The position numbers and the translations under genes were made by a program. From CAYJMQ01 sp964371555 (lineage in GTDB: Bacteria > Bdellovibrionota > JACOXK01 > 2-02-FULL-40-11): DNA of 45,213 bases. The stretch is taken from positions 1 through 45,213 of the forward strand of contig CAYJMQ010000013.1 of the NCBI GenBank assembly GCA_964371555.1, written 5' to 3'. The notes below the pieces were generated by a model. That model was not told where the DNA came from. It was given only the letters and a program-made list of their open reading frames with translations, and did not search any database. Below, one piece after another: positions 32,220 to 40,942 of this stretch (the stretch's first letter is position 1; every line of letters starts with the position of its first letter).

Positions 32220-34216
32220 TAAACCCTCTCTGGCAATAAATCTTCCATACAAAAATGTCTTTCTTGAGGGCAGGTCTTTTTGTGACATGGAGAACAGCGA
32301 ACAGGATGAGTCAAAATTTCTGCGTTCGGATTGAGCGGCTTCCAGATATCAGGCTCTGTCGTTCCGCTGAATAGAACAATCGTTTTCAGATGATGCGCTG
32401 CCGCAATATGGACAGGGCCAGAATCGACGCTGATCAAAAGATCGCACATCTTTAGAAAAGTCCCGAGTGAGGAAAGGGGTATTTTTCCACAAAGATCTGT
32501 CATTCGATTTTTGGCAAATTCGGAAGATAAAATAAATATTTCTTTGGCAATCCCGCGCGTTTGCCGATCGCCGATGAAAAAAAAGTGAATCTGTTCCTGA
32601 ATTGATACCTTTTCAATCAGCTCCTTCCAATGAGAAACGGGCCAAAGTTTAGAGGGGGTCGCGGCTCCGGGATGGAGCGCTATCCATTTTTCCTCTTTTT
32701 TTCGTAGCAAAGAAGAAGGAAGTGGTGAAGAAGAAATTTTGGGACTTAGGGTGGGAAGATCCTTCGCCGGAGCCTGCCCCCGACTCTGATCGGGGGGCTC
32801 AGGATGACGGGAAAGATCAGGATGACGGGAAAGATCAGGATTATCCAAAAGATAGTTTAATAAATAGATGTTTTTCTCAGCCGCATGAAGGGCGGGCCGA
32901 GAATGACGCGCTTCGCAATTAAGCAGGAAGCCACCCCCCGTCGTCCCATAACTCAATAACCATGATTTGGGTTTTGCGAGCCGGGCAGCCAAAATATGAC
33001 GGAAATCACCGCGAAGATCGACAATGACATCGGCAGGAATCTGTTTCAAACATCTGACAAGAGAAAAAAAAGTGCGAATTTGGTTTATAATGCTCTGGAC
33101 AGCATTAAAAATAGTGGAGATCCCTCGCCCCTTCGAGGCTCGGGATGACAAACGACCCTGCACAAACCAAGCCGGCTGAAAAATGACAAATTCGTCGATA
33201 TCCGGAAGTTGTCCCAGAATCTCATGCCCGTCTGGCGTTGTTAAGAAAATGATTTTGGCATCAGGTCTCTTTTTTTTAAGAGCTGTCAAAAAAGGTTGGG
33301 ATAAAACGATATCCCCGATCTGGTCGAGGCGGATGATGAGAATTGTTTTAAAATCGGGACAGGGTGTTTTGTTTCTGGGGAAAAAGTGTCTACCGATCGA
33401 ATCCATTAAACTTACAAGAAGACGCAGATACTTATTTTTAAAAGGGTAATCCGAGGAGATTCCTCGCGCTTCACGCTCGGAATGACACTTTTGCGCCGAA
33501 ATCTTGAGAGATCCTGCAATTTCCCGGATGAAGGGGAGTCGTTCCAAAAAATATCCAAATTTTTCCACCCACGGAACCATTTGTTTTGGCGTCCAGGGAT
33601 GAAGAAAATCGAAAGGTTCAATAAGAACATGCGAAAACCCTTTTTCGGACAAAAATTTTCTCATCTGCCATTTAAAAAAAGCGGTTTCATCTGGGGTGTC
33701 GCCCATCTTTCGCTTGATCCAGGGAATATTTTTCTGAAGCATTATCTGGGGATTGAGCATATTCGGTTCACAAAAGGCGATAAAACCTCCTTTTTTAAGG
33801 ACGCGAAAAATCTCACGAAATGAAGCCTCCATGTCAAGATGATGGAGAACCCGTGCCCCCACAACGGCATCAAACGTTTCGTCTTCATAAGGCAGATTTT
33901 CTATATCAGCTACCCGAAAATCCGCTCTCTTCCCGCATCGTTCTTTTGCCTTTTCAATCAATTCTCTTGAGAGATCAATCGAGTGAAGATGAACACCATA
34001 TTCCAAAAAAACCCTTGAAAAAAACCCGGTCCCGCATCCGACCTCAAGCACCCTTTTTCCCGGTTCAAAACCGCAAGCCTTTGCGATCCAGCGCGCGCGC
34101 CTGAGCGACGCCCGCTCCCCCGCCACCGTCCCTGAATTCCAGTAAAATTCAGGATTATGAAGAATCTTTTTTGCGTGAGCCAATTCCTGCTCTTTATTCT
34201 GATGAGAGAGTCGCAT
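32150..34216 (-). CDS. Methyltransferase-GT9 heptosyltransferase-like fusion with three palindromic insertions
   Basis: A 688-residue two-domain protein (ATG 34216; GTG 34222 is an alternative). Residues 1-240 are a Methyltransf_11-type enzyme with RVLEVGCGTGFFSRVFLE and GARVLHHLDMEASFREI. Residues ~290-688 are a GT9 ADP-heptose-type glycosyltransferase, with TILIIRLDQIGDIVLSQPFL, IALHPGAATPSKLWPVSHW and LISVDSGPVHIAAAHHL. Between them, at about residue 244-254, the CHSEREARGISS peptide comes from an in-frame palindromic repeat; two more copies lie inside the GT9 domain (near 356-367 and 459-487). The methyltransferase and GT9 are usually separate genes, so the fusion probably arose through the repeat. 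The GT9 domain likely builds the LPS core or a similar glycan. Confidence 0.87.
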   Translation of the reverse strand: MRLSHQNKEQELAHAKKILHNPEFYWNSGTVAGERASLRRARWIAKACGFEPGKRVLEVGCGTGFFSRVFLEYGVHLHSIDLSRELIEKAKERCGKRADFRVADIENLPYEDETFDAVVGARVLHHLDMEASFREIFRVLKKGGFIAFCEPNMLNPQIMLQKNIPWIKRKMGDTPDETAFFKWQMRKFLSEKGFSHVLIEPFDFLHPWTPKQMVPWVEKFGYFLERLPFIREIAGSLKISAQKCHSEREARGISSDYPFKNKYLRLLVSLMDSIGRHFFPRNKTPCPDFKTILIIRLDQIGDIVLSQPFLTALKKKRPDAKIIFLTTPDGHEILGQLPDIDEFVIFQPAWFVQGRLSSRASKGRGISTIFNAVQSIINQIRTFFSLVRCLKQIPADVIVDLRGDFRHILAARLAKPKSWLLSYGTTGGGFLLNCEARHSRPALHAAEKNIYLLNYLLDNPDLSRHPDLSRHPEPPDQSRGQAPAKDLPTLSPKISSSPLPSSLLRKKEEKWIALHPGAATPSKLWPVSHWKELIEKVSIQEQIHFFFIGDRQTRGIAKEIFILSSEFAKNRMTDLCGKIPLSSLGTFLKMCDLLISVDSGPVHIAAAHHLKTIVLFSGTTEPDIWKPLNPNAEILTHPVRCSPCHKKTCPQERHFCMEDLLPERVYHLSPVSLAVSSAVPPAHFLISH
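32174..32210. repeat. 12-bp tandem repeat at the 3' ends of two convergent genes
   Basis: Three imperfect copies of a GAGGATACCGCC-like unit encode the DT-rich tail of the exported protein. On the other strand they lie within the last codons of the convergent methyltransferase-GT9 gene. Confidence 0.8.
32756..32838. repeat. Palindromic element copy C with an 18-bp tandem duplication
   Basis: Element 32756-32808 opens AGATCCTTCGCC and ends GGCTCAGGATGAC, with an internal CCCCCGA/TCGGGGG stem. It is followed by two copies of GATGACGGGAAAGATCAG (32803-32838). In frame it encodes PDLSRH twice and a Pro-rich linker. Confidence 0.85.
33117..33149. repeat. Palindromic element copy A inside the GT9 domain
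   Basis: GAGATCCCTCGCC at one end and GGCTCGGGATGAC at the other form a hairpin. On the minus strand it is read as SSRASKGRGIST within the glycosyltransferase. Confidence 0.85.
33456..33486. repeat. Palindromic element copy B at the methyltransferase/GT9 junction
   Basis: GAGATTCCTCGCG and CGCTCGGAATGAC are the inverted arms. The minus-strand translation CHSEREARGISS resembles the peptides that this repeat type produces when read inside genes. Confidence 0.88.
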
Positions 34217-34221
34217 AAACA

Positions 34222-35697
34222 CTATGAAATAAAACCGGGCAGATGATTTTTAAGCAGCCTAAATCCAGCTTTCAGATAATTTTTCAGCTCTGTGGGCGTC
34301 TCAATATTCGCAAGTGTTCTCACAACATAAGAAGGCCTGAGATAAAAGCTCAAAATCGCTTTTCGTCTCAGCCTGATGAGATCTTCCCTGGAAAGCTCGA
34401 TCGTTTTTACGATCGGCCTCGCATAATCGCCGCGGCTTAAGTCTTCTTCCGTGAAAAGATTCATCTCTTTTGCCATATTATAAAATTCGGTGCCGGGGAG
34501 CGGATAGGCAATATTCACATCAATAAAATCAGGATTCACCACCTTCATAAATCTGATTGTCTCATCGACCATCAGACGTGTTTCCCAGGGGAGGCCGATT
34601 AAAAACAATCCATACGCGCGAATCCGATATTTCCGGCACATCTGAACCGCTTTGACAGCATCTTCTTTTTTCGCGCGCTTTTTCATCCGATCAAGACTTT
34701 GCTGATTCCCGCTCTCCATTCCAAACCCAATCACCCAGCAGCCGGCCTTCTTCATCCATTCGAGGCGTGTTTCAGAGAGGGTATCCACCCGGCTGTTGCA
34801 TCCCCAGCGGATCTTTAACTCTCTCCGAATGATTTCCTGACAGAGTTTGACCACCCACTTTTCATTCCAGGTGAAGGTATCGGCCCTGAAGAAAAAATCC
34901 GTAATCCCGTGTTTCTTTACACACTCTTCAATTTCCCCCACCACATTCTCAGGCGAACGCGATTTGAATTGGTATCCCGAAGCGACACTGACCGCGCAGT
35001 AGATACACTGATAGCCGCACCCCCTCCCCGTATCAATCATCGTGAGCGGTTTTCCGGTATCGGGGGCCGCATAGAGATTGTTATTGAGCAGATGACGCGC
35101 AGGGAACGGAAGTTTATCAAGATCGATGACATCGCTAAACGGCCGCGGGAGGTTGTGAATTAATTTTCCATTTTCCCGATAGGTCAATCCCAAAATTTCC
35201 GGATACGGTAGGCCAGCGGCAATCTCAATCATCGCATGTTCAGATTCCCCGCGAATCGCAAGATCGAGCGCTTCATGCTTTTGAAGAACCTCCGTATCTT
35301 TCGGTGTAAAATGAGCCCCTTTGGCGACGGTTACAACAGCCGGAAACAATCGCTTGGCCATCTCACAGGCGATGAGATCGCGCTCGAGTGTGGGTGTTGT
35401 CACACTGATACCGACCAAATCGGGTTTGAATGACAGAAGCTCTTCTTCGAGGGCTTTCCAATCCGATCGCTCCCCTCCAAAATCGCGGATTCGAACGATT
35501 TTTTTTTCACGTTCAAGCATCGCCGCCATATAGGCAAGATCGAGCGGTGTGCGATTCGGCTGCGCCGTCATTCCGTCAACAGGGGCCTGACAGCGATCGT
35601 CCCGCATATAGACACCGGTCGGAGGATTCATGAGGAGAATACGATTTATTTTTTGATGCGCCAGACGAGACGTCTGAAGCTCAAGATCGGCTTCCAT
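34222..35697 (-). CDS. B12-binding radical SAM protein
   Basis: About 491 residues from ATG 35697. The N-terminal cobalamin-binding domain includes KPDLVGISVTTPTLERDLIA and VAKGAHFTPKD; the radical SAM core carries GRGCGYQCIYC (CxxxCxxC). The layout resembles B12-dependent radical SAM methylases and cyclases found in hopanoid, lipid and glycan pathways. It sits between a UDP-GlcNAc 2-epimerase gene and the methyltransferase-GT9 fusion. A longer in-frame extension upstream would overlap the epimerase gene and looks unlike the family. The substrate is unknown. Confidence 0.87.
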   Translation of the reverse strand: MEADLELQTSRLAHQKINRILLMNPPTGVYMRDDRCQAPVDGMTAQPNRTPLDLAYMAAMLEREKKIVRIRDFGGERSDWKALEEELLSFKPDLVGISVTTPTLERDLIACEMAKRLFPAVVTVAKGAHFTPKDTEVLQKHEALDLAIRGESEHAMIEIAAGLPYPEILGLTYRENGKLIHNLPRPFSDVIDLDKLPFPARHLLNNNLYAAPDTGKPLTMIDTGRGCGYQCIYCAVSVASGYQFKSRSPENVVGEIEECVKKHGITDFFFRADTFTWNEKWVVKLCQEIIRRELKIRWGCNSRVDTLSETRLEWMKKAGCWVIGFGMESGNQQSLDRMKKRAKKEDAVKAVQMCRKYRIRAYGLFLIGLPWETRLMVDETIRFMKVVNPDFIDVNIAYPLPGTEFYNMAKEMNLFTEEDLSRGDYARPIVKTIELSREDLIRLRRKAILSFYLRPSYVVRTLANIETPTELKNYLKAGFRLLKNHLPGFIS

Positions 35698-35732
35698 GCG
35701 TGGGTTATCTTTGCATTCCAAACGAGGCTTTG

Positions 35733-36872
35733 TCAATGAAGCAGCGCCTGCAAAATAGTGTGTGCGGCCCTCCCATCCCCGAACGGATTCTCCCATTCGC
35801 GGGGACGATTGATCATCTTTTTTGCCGCGCGAAGAATATTTTCGCTCTCAACCCCGGAAAGCTCATTGGCCCCCACCCCGATCGTTTCCGGACGCTCTGT
35901 TGTGGTGCGGAGCGTCACACAGGGAACTTTCAGAATACATGCCTCCTCCTGAACACCGCCGGAATCGGTCATAATCAATGAAGCGTGAGATTCGAGCATT
36001 AAAAATTCCAAAAAGCCGATCGGATCCATCACCTCAAAAGAAGAGGGGAGCGAAATTCCAAAAGTCTTCATTTTAAGCTGCGTTCTTGGATGAAGAGGGA
36101 TCAATACTTTCTTTTTTAGCTCATGTGCCGCTATTTCTATCCCCTTTAAAATACCCTTTAGGCGATTCGGCTCATCGACATTCTCCTGACGATGCAATGT
36201 TGCCAAAAGATAGTCCCCCCGTTTATAAAAATTTTTGCTTACAGATTTCTTTGCGATCTCAAGGTTTTGAAAGACGGCATCGACAATCGTATTTCCTGTT
36301 ATAAAAATTTTTGCCGGATCGATTCCTTCGTTTATCAAAATCTTTCTCGAATGTTTCGTCGGCGTAAACAGAAGATCCGAAAGATGATCTGAAATAAAAC
36401 GGTTGATCTCTTCCGGCATCTGCCGGTCATAGCTTCGAAGCCCAGCCTCCACATGTCCAAGAACATACCTAAGACCTGTAAACGAAGAGGTTGTAGAGAT
36501 TTTAGAAGCTGCCAACGCCCCGGCAAGAACCGTGTTGGTATCCCCCTGCACAAGCACGTGGGTCGGCGACTCTTTGAGAAGAATCTTTTCAATTTCGATC
36601 AGCATTTTGCCGGTATGATATCCCTGAAGCTCAGGGGCTTTTGACTTCACACGCAAATTGTATTTGGGTTTTGGAAGCTCAAGTTGTTTAAAGAAGATCT
36701 CATCGAGATTCGCTGAATAGTGCTGACCGGTATGGATCATGAGGTATGGAACTTTCGAAGACTCCATCAATCGCATCAGCGAACTGAGTTTGATAATTTC
36801 AGGGCGTGTCCCAAAAATCAGGGCTGCTTTTATCTGAGACTTGTTTCCAGGCTTATTTAACGGGCGCATCAT
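35733..36872 (-). CDS. wecB: UDP-N-acetylglucosamine 2-epimerase (non-hydrolysing, WecB type)
   Basis: A 379-residue GT-B-fold epimerase that interconverts UDP-GlcNAc and UDP-ManNAc. AALIFGTRPEIIKLSSLMRL is the N-terminal UDP-binding loop, GHVEAGLRS is a family signature, and MTDSGGVQEEACILKVPCVT with LRTTTERPETIGVG is the donor-binding C-terminal region. An ATGATG pair at 36869/36872 is the likely start, overlapping the preceding glycosyltransferase gene by about 20 bases. UDP-ManNAc could be used for the LPS-like glycan assembled by this group. Confidence 0.92.
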   Translation of the reverse strand: MMRPLNKPGNKSQIKAALIFGTRPEIIKLSSLMRLMESSKVPYLMIHTGQHYSANLDEIFFKQLELPKPKYNLRVKSKAPELQGYHTGKMLIEIEKILLKESPTHVLVQGDTNTVLAGALAASKISTTSSFTGLRYVLGHVEAGLRSYDRQMPEEINRFISDHLSDLLFTPTKHSRKILINEGIDPAKIFITGNTIVDAVFQNLEIAKKSVSKNFYKRGDYLLATLHRQENVDEPNRLKGILKGIEIAAHELKKKVLIPLHPRTQLKMKTFGISLPSSFEVMDPIGFLEFLMLESHASLIMTDSGGVQEEACILKVPCVTLRTTTERPETIGVGANELSGVESENILRAAKKMINRPREWENPFGDGRAAHTILQALLH

Positions 36873-37647
36873 AAATCGTGGTTCTTTCAAGTTCCCAAAG
36901 TTTTGCGTAACGCACGAATTCATAGAAACTGCTCAACGCGCAATAAATAAAACCTTTCCTGCCATCTAAAAACCCCCGCTGTAAAAAATAGCGCTGAATA
37001 AAACGAAGAGGCGGCTTCCCCAAAAATTTCAGATACGAAAATCTTTCCCCATTGTCACGCATTTGGCCAGCTTCAAGCTGTGTATAGTGATCCAGCCGCC
37101 GCACATAATCTTTCAGTGTTGGAGAAGAAAGATGGATCAGCGGAGATTTAAGTTTTCCTATTCTCCCCCGCACGCGGAGCCGCTCATGAATCGCCCCTTC
37201 AAAGGTGGCGAACCCTCGCCTGAACAATCTCACCGGAGCATCCCCCCGATTGGCGCCAAATTTCAAATGGGATCCAAAAATAAAATTTTTTCTTGGGATA
37301 TGGTACGCGCATGCCCGGGGATTCGAACGAATGACATCCAAAATTTCTTTTTGGAGCGCCTCCGACACCCGCTCATCCGCGTCGATTGATAAAATCCAAT
37401 CCGACGCCGCCTTTGAAACAGCCTCGTTTTTTTGAGCGGAAAAATGATCGAAAGGACGGAAATAGACCGCAGGGGCACACCCCGCAGGGGCGCCCTCCGT
37501 AGGAGTATATTTTTTAATAAGAGCGAGGGTCCCATCGACGCTCCCTGAATCGACCACAACAATTTCATCGCAAAATGAAACACTTTTCAGACACGCCTCT
37601 ATATTCCGTTCTTCATTATAGGTGATAATCACAGCGGAAATCTTCAT
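36853..37647 (-). CDS. Family 2 glycosyltransferase, LPS core type (WaaE/KdtX-like)
   Basis: A 264-residue GT2 enzyme. It begins MKISAVIITYNEERNIEACL, has EIVVVDSGSVDGTL and WILSIDADERVS (the DxD site), and a C-terminal amphipathic region resembling WaaE/KdtX beta-glycosyltransferases of LPS core. Between the first and second motif it contains an extra EGAPAGCAPAVYF stretch near residues 56-68, encoded by GC-rich repeated DNA. It starts close to the divergent GT2 gene at 37711. Confidence 0.88.
   Translation of the reverse strand: MKISAVIITYNEERNIEACLKSVSFCDEIVVVDSGSVDGTLALIKKYTPTEGAPAGCAPAVYFRPFDHFSAQKNEAVSKAASDWILSIDADERVSEALQKEILDVIRSNPRACAYHIPRKNFIFGSHLKFGANRGDAPVRLFRRGFATFEGAIHERLRVRGRIGKLKSPLIHLSSPTLKDYVRRLDHYTQLEAGQMRDNGERFSYLKFLGKPPLRFIQRYFLQRGFLDGRKGFIYCALSSFYEFVRYAKLWELERTTIYDAPVK
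37468..37500. repeat. GC-rich repeat insertion in the WaaE-like gene
   Basis: CGCAGGGGC occurs twice within about 25 bases, the second time inside ACCCCGCAGGGGC (stem CCCC/GGGG). It encodes the extra Ala/Pro/Cys-rich stretch in the glycosyltransferase and resembles the CCCGCAGGG cores in the flippase gene. Confidence 0.55.
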
Positions 37648-37710
37648 GATATGGTTTGGCCGTAACATGAAACTATTGTCTTTTCAAGGGAAGCTGGGTA
37701 ATCTCCCCCC

Positions 37711-38451
37711 ATGATTTACATCTTTCTTCCAGCTTATAATGAAGAGGAAGCCCTTCCGCGGTTGGTTGTGAAAATTGACATCGCATTAAAAAGCGAACCC
37801 TATCAGATTATTGTTCTTGATGACGGAAGCCGGGATCAGACGGAAGAGATCGCAAGGGAGTTATCAAAAAAATTTCCGCTGAAAGTTTTGAAACACTCTC
37901 TAAATCTTGGGCTTGGCCAGACGATGATCGATGGGCTTAAATATATATCAACCCTTTCGAACCCCGATGACTGGGTTGTCACACTCGATTGTGATGACAC
38001 GCAAGAACCCAAATACATTGCTGATGCCCTAAAGAAAATAAAAACAGGCTATGATCTTGTGATTCTCTCCCGCTTCCAAAAAGGGGGGGGAGAAGAAGGG
38101 CTTTGTTTCCGTCGGAAAATTTTTAGCCGTTCGGCCTGCCTCGTTCTTAAAATTGCATTTCCAGTTCCAGGGGTCAGGGATTACACCTGTGGTTTTCGTG
38201 TCTTTCGCGCCGCGGCTCTTCAGAAGGCATTTCAAACGTTTGGCGACCGGTTTGTTCGGCTCCCCCACCTCGGTTTTGTTGTCTCGGCTGAGATTCTTGT
38301 CAAATTGAGAATGCTTGGTTCCCGAATTACAGAGGTCCCCTTTGTGTTGCGCTACGATCAAAAGCCGGGAAAGAGTAAAAATAAAACGATGAAAACGATT
38401 CTCGGACATTTCACACTGGTTGCCCTCTACTGGGGGCGGAGTCGCGCCTAA
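37711..38451 (+). CDS. Family 2 glycosyltransferase (polyprenyl-phosphate sugar synthase-like)
   Basis: A 246-residue GT-A enzyme: MIYIFLPAYNEEEALPRLV, IIVLDDGSRDQTEE and VTLDCDDTQEP are its donor and metal motifs. It resembles dolichyl-phosphate mannose synthases and probably charges a polyprenyl phosphate for the membrane glycosyltransferase encoded immediately downstream. The stop is directly followed by that gene's start codon. A G8 tract at 38083-38090 encodes KGGGEEG and could slip. It is divergent from the WaaE-like gene. Confidence 0.88.
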   Translation: MIYIFLPAYNEEEALPRLVVKIDIALKSEPYQIIVLDDGSRDQTEEIARELSKKFPLKVLKHSLNLGLGQTMIDGLKYISTLSNPDDWVVTLDCDDTQEPKYIADALKKIKTGYDLVILSRFQKGGGEEGLCFRRKIFSRSACLVLKIAFPVPGVRDYTCGFRVFRAAALQKAFQTFGDRFVRLPHLGFVVSAEILVKLRMLGSRITEVPFVLRYDQKPGKSKNKTMKTILGHFTLVALYWGRSRA

Positions 38452-40104
38452 TTGCCTCGTCTCAATCCAACATTGAAGAAATATGTGCCATCGCTGACTG
38501 CCGTTCTGCTGCTTACCGTCGCCGCTCTTCAAACCATTCTTGCCATGAAAACAAAGGCGCCGACGGCAGACGAACTGGCGCATCATGTCGCCAGCGGCTA
38601 CTCGTATCTTCTAAAGAAAGATTTTAGATTAGATCCCACCTCCCCCCCTCTCCCAAGACTCCTTTCCGCGATCCCGCTCTGGTGGTTAAACGCACGCCCC
38701 CCTTTTGATCACCCATCCTGGAAGGAAGGAAACGCCCCCGAATTTTCAAGGCAGTTCTTTTACCGTTATAACTCAGACGCGGATCAACTTATTTTTTGGG
38801 CAAGATTTCCGATTGTTCTTCTTTCGATCATCCTTGGATTCGCCATTTTCAAATTTTCCCAAACTTTGTTTGGAAACCGGGCTGCCATTTTTGCGCTGAC
38901 GTTTTACGCATTTTGCCCCAATATTCTCGCCCATTCCGGGCTGGCGACGGCCGATCTTTGCGTTACACTTTTTTTATTTTTAAGCTTATTTGGTTTTTGG
39001 CAATATTGCCAAAAACCAAATAGAAAATGGTTCACTTTAACAGCCGTCTTTACAGGGCTCACTTTTCTTTCGAAATATACGGCAATTCTCTTATTTCCCA
39101 TTTTTTTTCTGATAGCAGTCGTCCATTGTTATCAGGAAAAAAACTGGGGGCTGATCTCACCCAAAAAAATAACCGTATTTCTATTCATCTGTTTCTTTAC
39201 GGTATGGGCTGGCTATTTTTTTGAAACAAAACCGCTGCTCACAAATATTCCCGATCCCCGGGAAAAAATTGCAATGATAGAAAAAATCGGCTCTCCCATA
39301 CTTCTTAAGGCCGCAGGCAATATCCCTCTTCCACTGACCACTTTTGTTTCATCATTTGTTTCGCTCCTCCACAGGAAATCTCAGGGAATTAACGCCTATC
39401 TGATGGGAGAGTGGTCAACGGAAGGATTCTCAAGCTATTACTTCCTTGCCTTCGCGATTAAAAATACGATTCCCTTTGTTTTGCTCTCCCTTTTGGGAAT
39501 GCTCTTCATAGCAAAACAAAGGCTCTCGCAAAGAATCCAAAGGATCAGCCGATGGACGCTTCTTGCCCCAATTATTCTTTTCTTTTTAATGACTCTAAAT
39601 GACAGGGCGCAGGCAGGAATACGCTACTTTCTCCCGATCTATCCTTTCTGTTTTATTCTCTCAGCCGGTTTTTCTGATTTTCTCTATCGAAAACATCTTT
39701 TTTTTAAAATAGGGATAGTCGCTCTTCTCGGCTGGCATATTCTTTCGTCGCTTATGATTTTTCCACACTATCTCTCGTATTTCAATGAAGCCATTGGCGG
39801 GCCTAAAAACGGTTACAAATATCTTCGCGATTCAAATATCGATTGGGGGCAAGATCTAAAAGGCCTTGCCGTTTTTGTAAGAGAAAATAAATTCGATGAA
39901 ATCACCCTCGCCTATCCGTGGCCTGCCGACCCCAACTATTATGAAATCCCGTTCCGAAAGATGCCTGAAACAGAGTACAAGCGCCCGCAAAAAAGAATTT
40001 ACGCGATTTCAGCGCATATCATAGATGCCATTCGATGGGCGGAATCAGCGAAACCGACGGCGTTTATCGGCTATTCGATTTTTGTGTATGATTTAAGAAA
40101 ATAA
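38452..40104 (+). CDS. ArnT/PMT-type membrane glycosyltransferase (GT39)
   Basis: A 550-residue GT-C protein with about 10-12 membrane helices. KAPTADELAHHVASGY near residue 35 has the acidic residue (D/E) expected in the first periplasmic loop of PMT/ArnT enzymes, and DSNIDWGQDLKGLAVF near residue 465 is typical of this subgroup. It would transfer a sugar from polyprenyl phosphate to lipid or protein on the outer side of the inner membrane. The start is TTG at 38452, directly after the stop of its likely donor synthase. A 36-base perfect palindrome lies within it at 38987-39022. Confidence 0.85.
   Translation: MPRLNPTLKKYVPSLTAVLLLTVAALQTILAMKTKAPTADELAHHVASGYSYLLKKDFRLDPTSPPLPRLLSAIPLWWLNARPPFDHPSWKEGNAPEFSRQFFYRYNSDADQLIFWARFPIVLLSIILGFAIFKFSQTLFGNRAAIFALTFYAFCPNILAHSGLATADLCVTLFLFLSLFGFWQYCQKPNRKWFTLTAVFTGLTFLSKYTAILLFPIFFLIAVVHCYQEKNWGLISPKKITVFLFICFFTVWAGYFFETKPLLTNIPDPREKIAMIEKIGSPILLKAAGNIPLPLTTFVSSFVSLLHRKSQGINAYLMGEWSTEGFSSYYFLAFAIKNTIPFVLLSLLGMLFIAKQRLSQRIQRISRWTLLAPIILFFLMTLNDRAQAGIRYFLPIYPFCFILSAGFSDFLYRKHLFFKIGIVALLGWHILSSLMIFPHYLSYFNEAIGGPKNGYKYLRDSNIDWGQDLKGLAVFVRENKFDEITLAYPWPADPNYYEIPFRKMPETEYKRPQKRIYAISAHIIDAIRWAESAKPTAFIGYSIFVYDLRK
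38987..39022. repeat. 36-base perfect palindrome inside the GT39 gene
   Basis: TATTTGGTTTTTGGCAAT at 38987-39004 is followed immediately by its exact reverse complement to 39022, with no spacer. The peptide FGFWQYCQKPN is encoded on both strands. No other base pairing is needed to explain it. Confidence 0.95.
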
Positions 40105-40133
40105 GGTCGACAAATAAATTTGCAACTAATATC

Positions 40134-40162
40134 TTGACACTCCCTCTTGAGCCCGCTACGCT
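40134..40162 (+). promoter_or_regulatory. Possible sigma70 promoter of the exported protein gene
   Basis: TTGACA (40134-40139), a 17-base spacer and TACGCT (40157-40162) precede the ATG at 40216 by about 50 bases. The -35 is consensus; the -10 is weak. Confidence 0.4.
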
Positions 40163-40215
40163 CCTTTTCGTTAGTATGTGTTGTGGAACTATTAACTATT
40201 AAAAGGAGGTATCGT

Positions 40216-40935
40216 ATGTTGTGGCAGAAGTATATTCTGTTTTTTATCTTGGTTCTTTTTCCGCTGATCGCCGGGGCAAATCATCCAAGACCAGATCAGA
40301 TGGAAAAGGTAAAATCAATTGCTCATGAACTTGAAGGGGAAACAGCCGAGGCTTATCAAACCGCATTTCAATATTCGGGGCCAGGCTGGCGAGAGCACTA
40401 TGCGCTAGAGCACCTGAAAAATCTTGAACTTGCGGCCTTTCACTTCCATCGGCAGGTTGAAGCCTATTTTCAGGATCCAGAGCACACGGAACATGATTAT
40501 ATCAATCTCATCATGGCTCATCATGATGCAGATTCGACTGTTTGGGATCTCTCAGCCATTCGTTTCCGGCAATTTACCATTCAATGGCGAAACATAGGCC
40601 GGCTCATGAGTGAACTCGGTTTTTACTATGGTGGGGGATCCCCGCCAAATCCAACACCGGCGGTCCGGGTTGTTATTACACAAATTGATCAGGGAGGGAA
40701 CTTCTCTGACACCACTCTCAAAATTCATGGTTATCTTGAGGGGACTGGAATCACAAATGCAGGCGTCTATGTCGATGGCAGGCTAAAAGAAATGCTTCAT
40801 GTGAGTCCATTGACGGCACGCCATCCGCTCTATACGCGTCTCAAATGGCCTAGATTTTCAGGACAACATGTTGTTGAGATTCGGGTTCAGCAACACGGTT
40901 ATCCCGAACAGACCGTCTGGTCGAGAGTGTTTTAG
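40216..40935 (+). CDS. Exported protein of unknown function
   Basis: A 239-residue protein with an N-terminal signal peptide (MLWQKYILFFILVLFPLIAG, cleavage probably near ANH). Residues 25-140 are rich in His and Glu and look alpha-helical, with HYALEHLKNLELAAFHFHR suggesting a possible metal-binding helical domain. A Gly/Pro-rich linker (GGGSPPNPTPA) leads to a C-terminal domain of about 90 residues that looks like a beta-sandwich. The ATG at 40216 is set by AAAGGAGG upstream. Its stop is only 8 bases from the end of the convergent porin-like gene. I do not recognise a family. Confidence 0.75.
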   Translation: MLWQKYILFFILVLFPLIAGANHPRPDQMEKVKSIAHELEGETAEAYQTAFQYSGPGWREHYALEHLKNLELAAFHFHRQVEAYFQDPEHTEHDYINLIMAHHDADSTVWDLSAIRFRQFTIQWRNIGRLMSELGFYYGGGSPPNPTPAVRVVITQIDQGGNFSDTTLKIHGYLEGTGITNAGVYVDGRLKEMLHVSPLTARHPLYTRLKWPRFSGQHVVEIRVQQHGYPEQTVWSRVF

Positions 40936-40942
40936 CGGCGAA

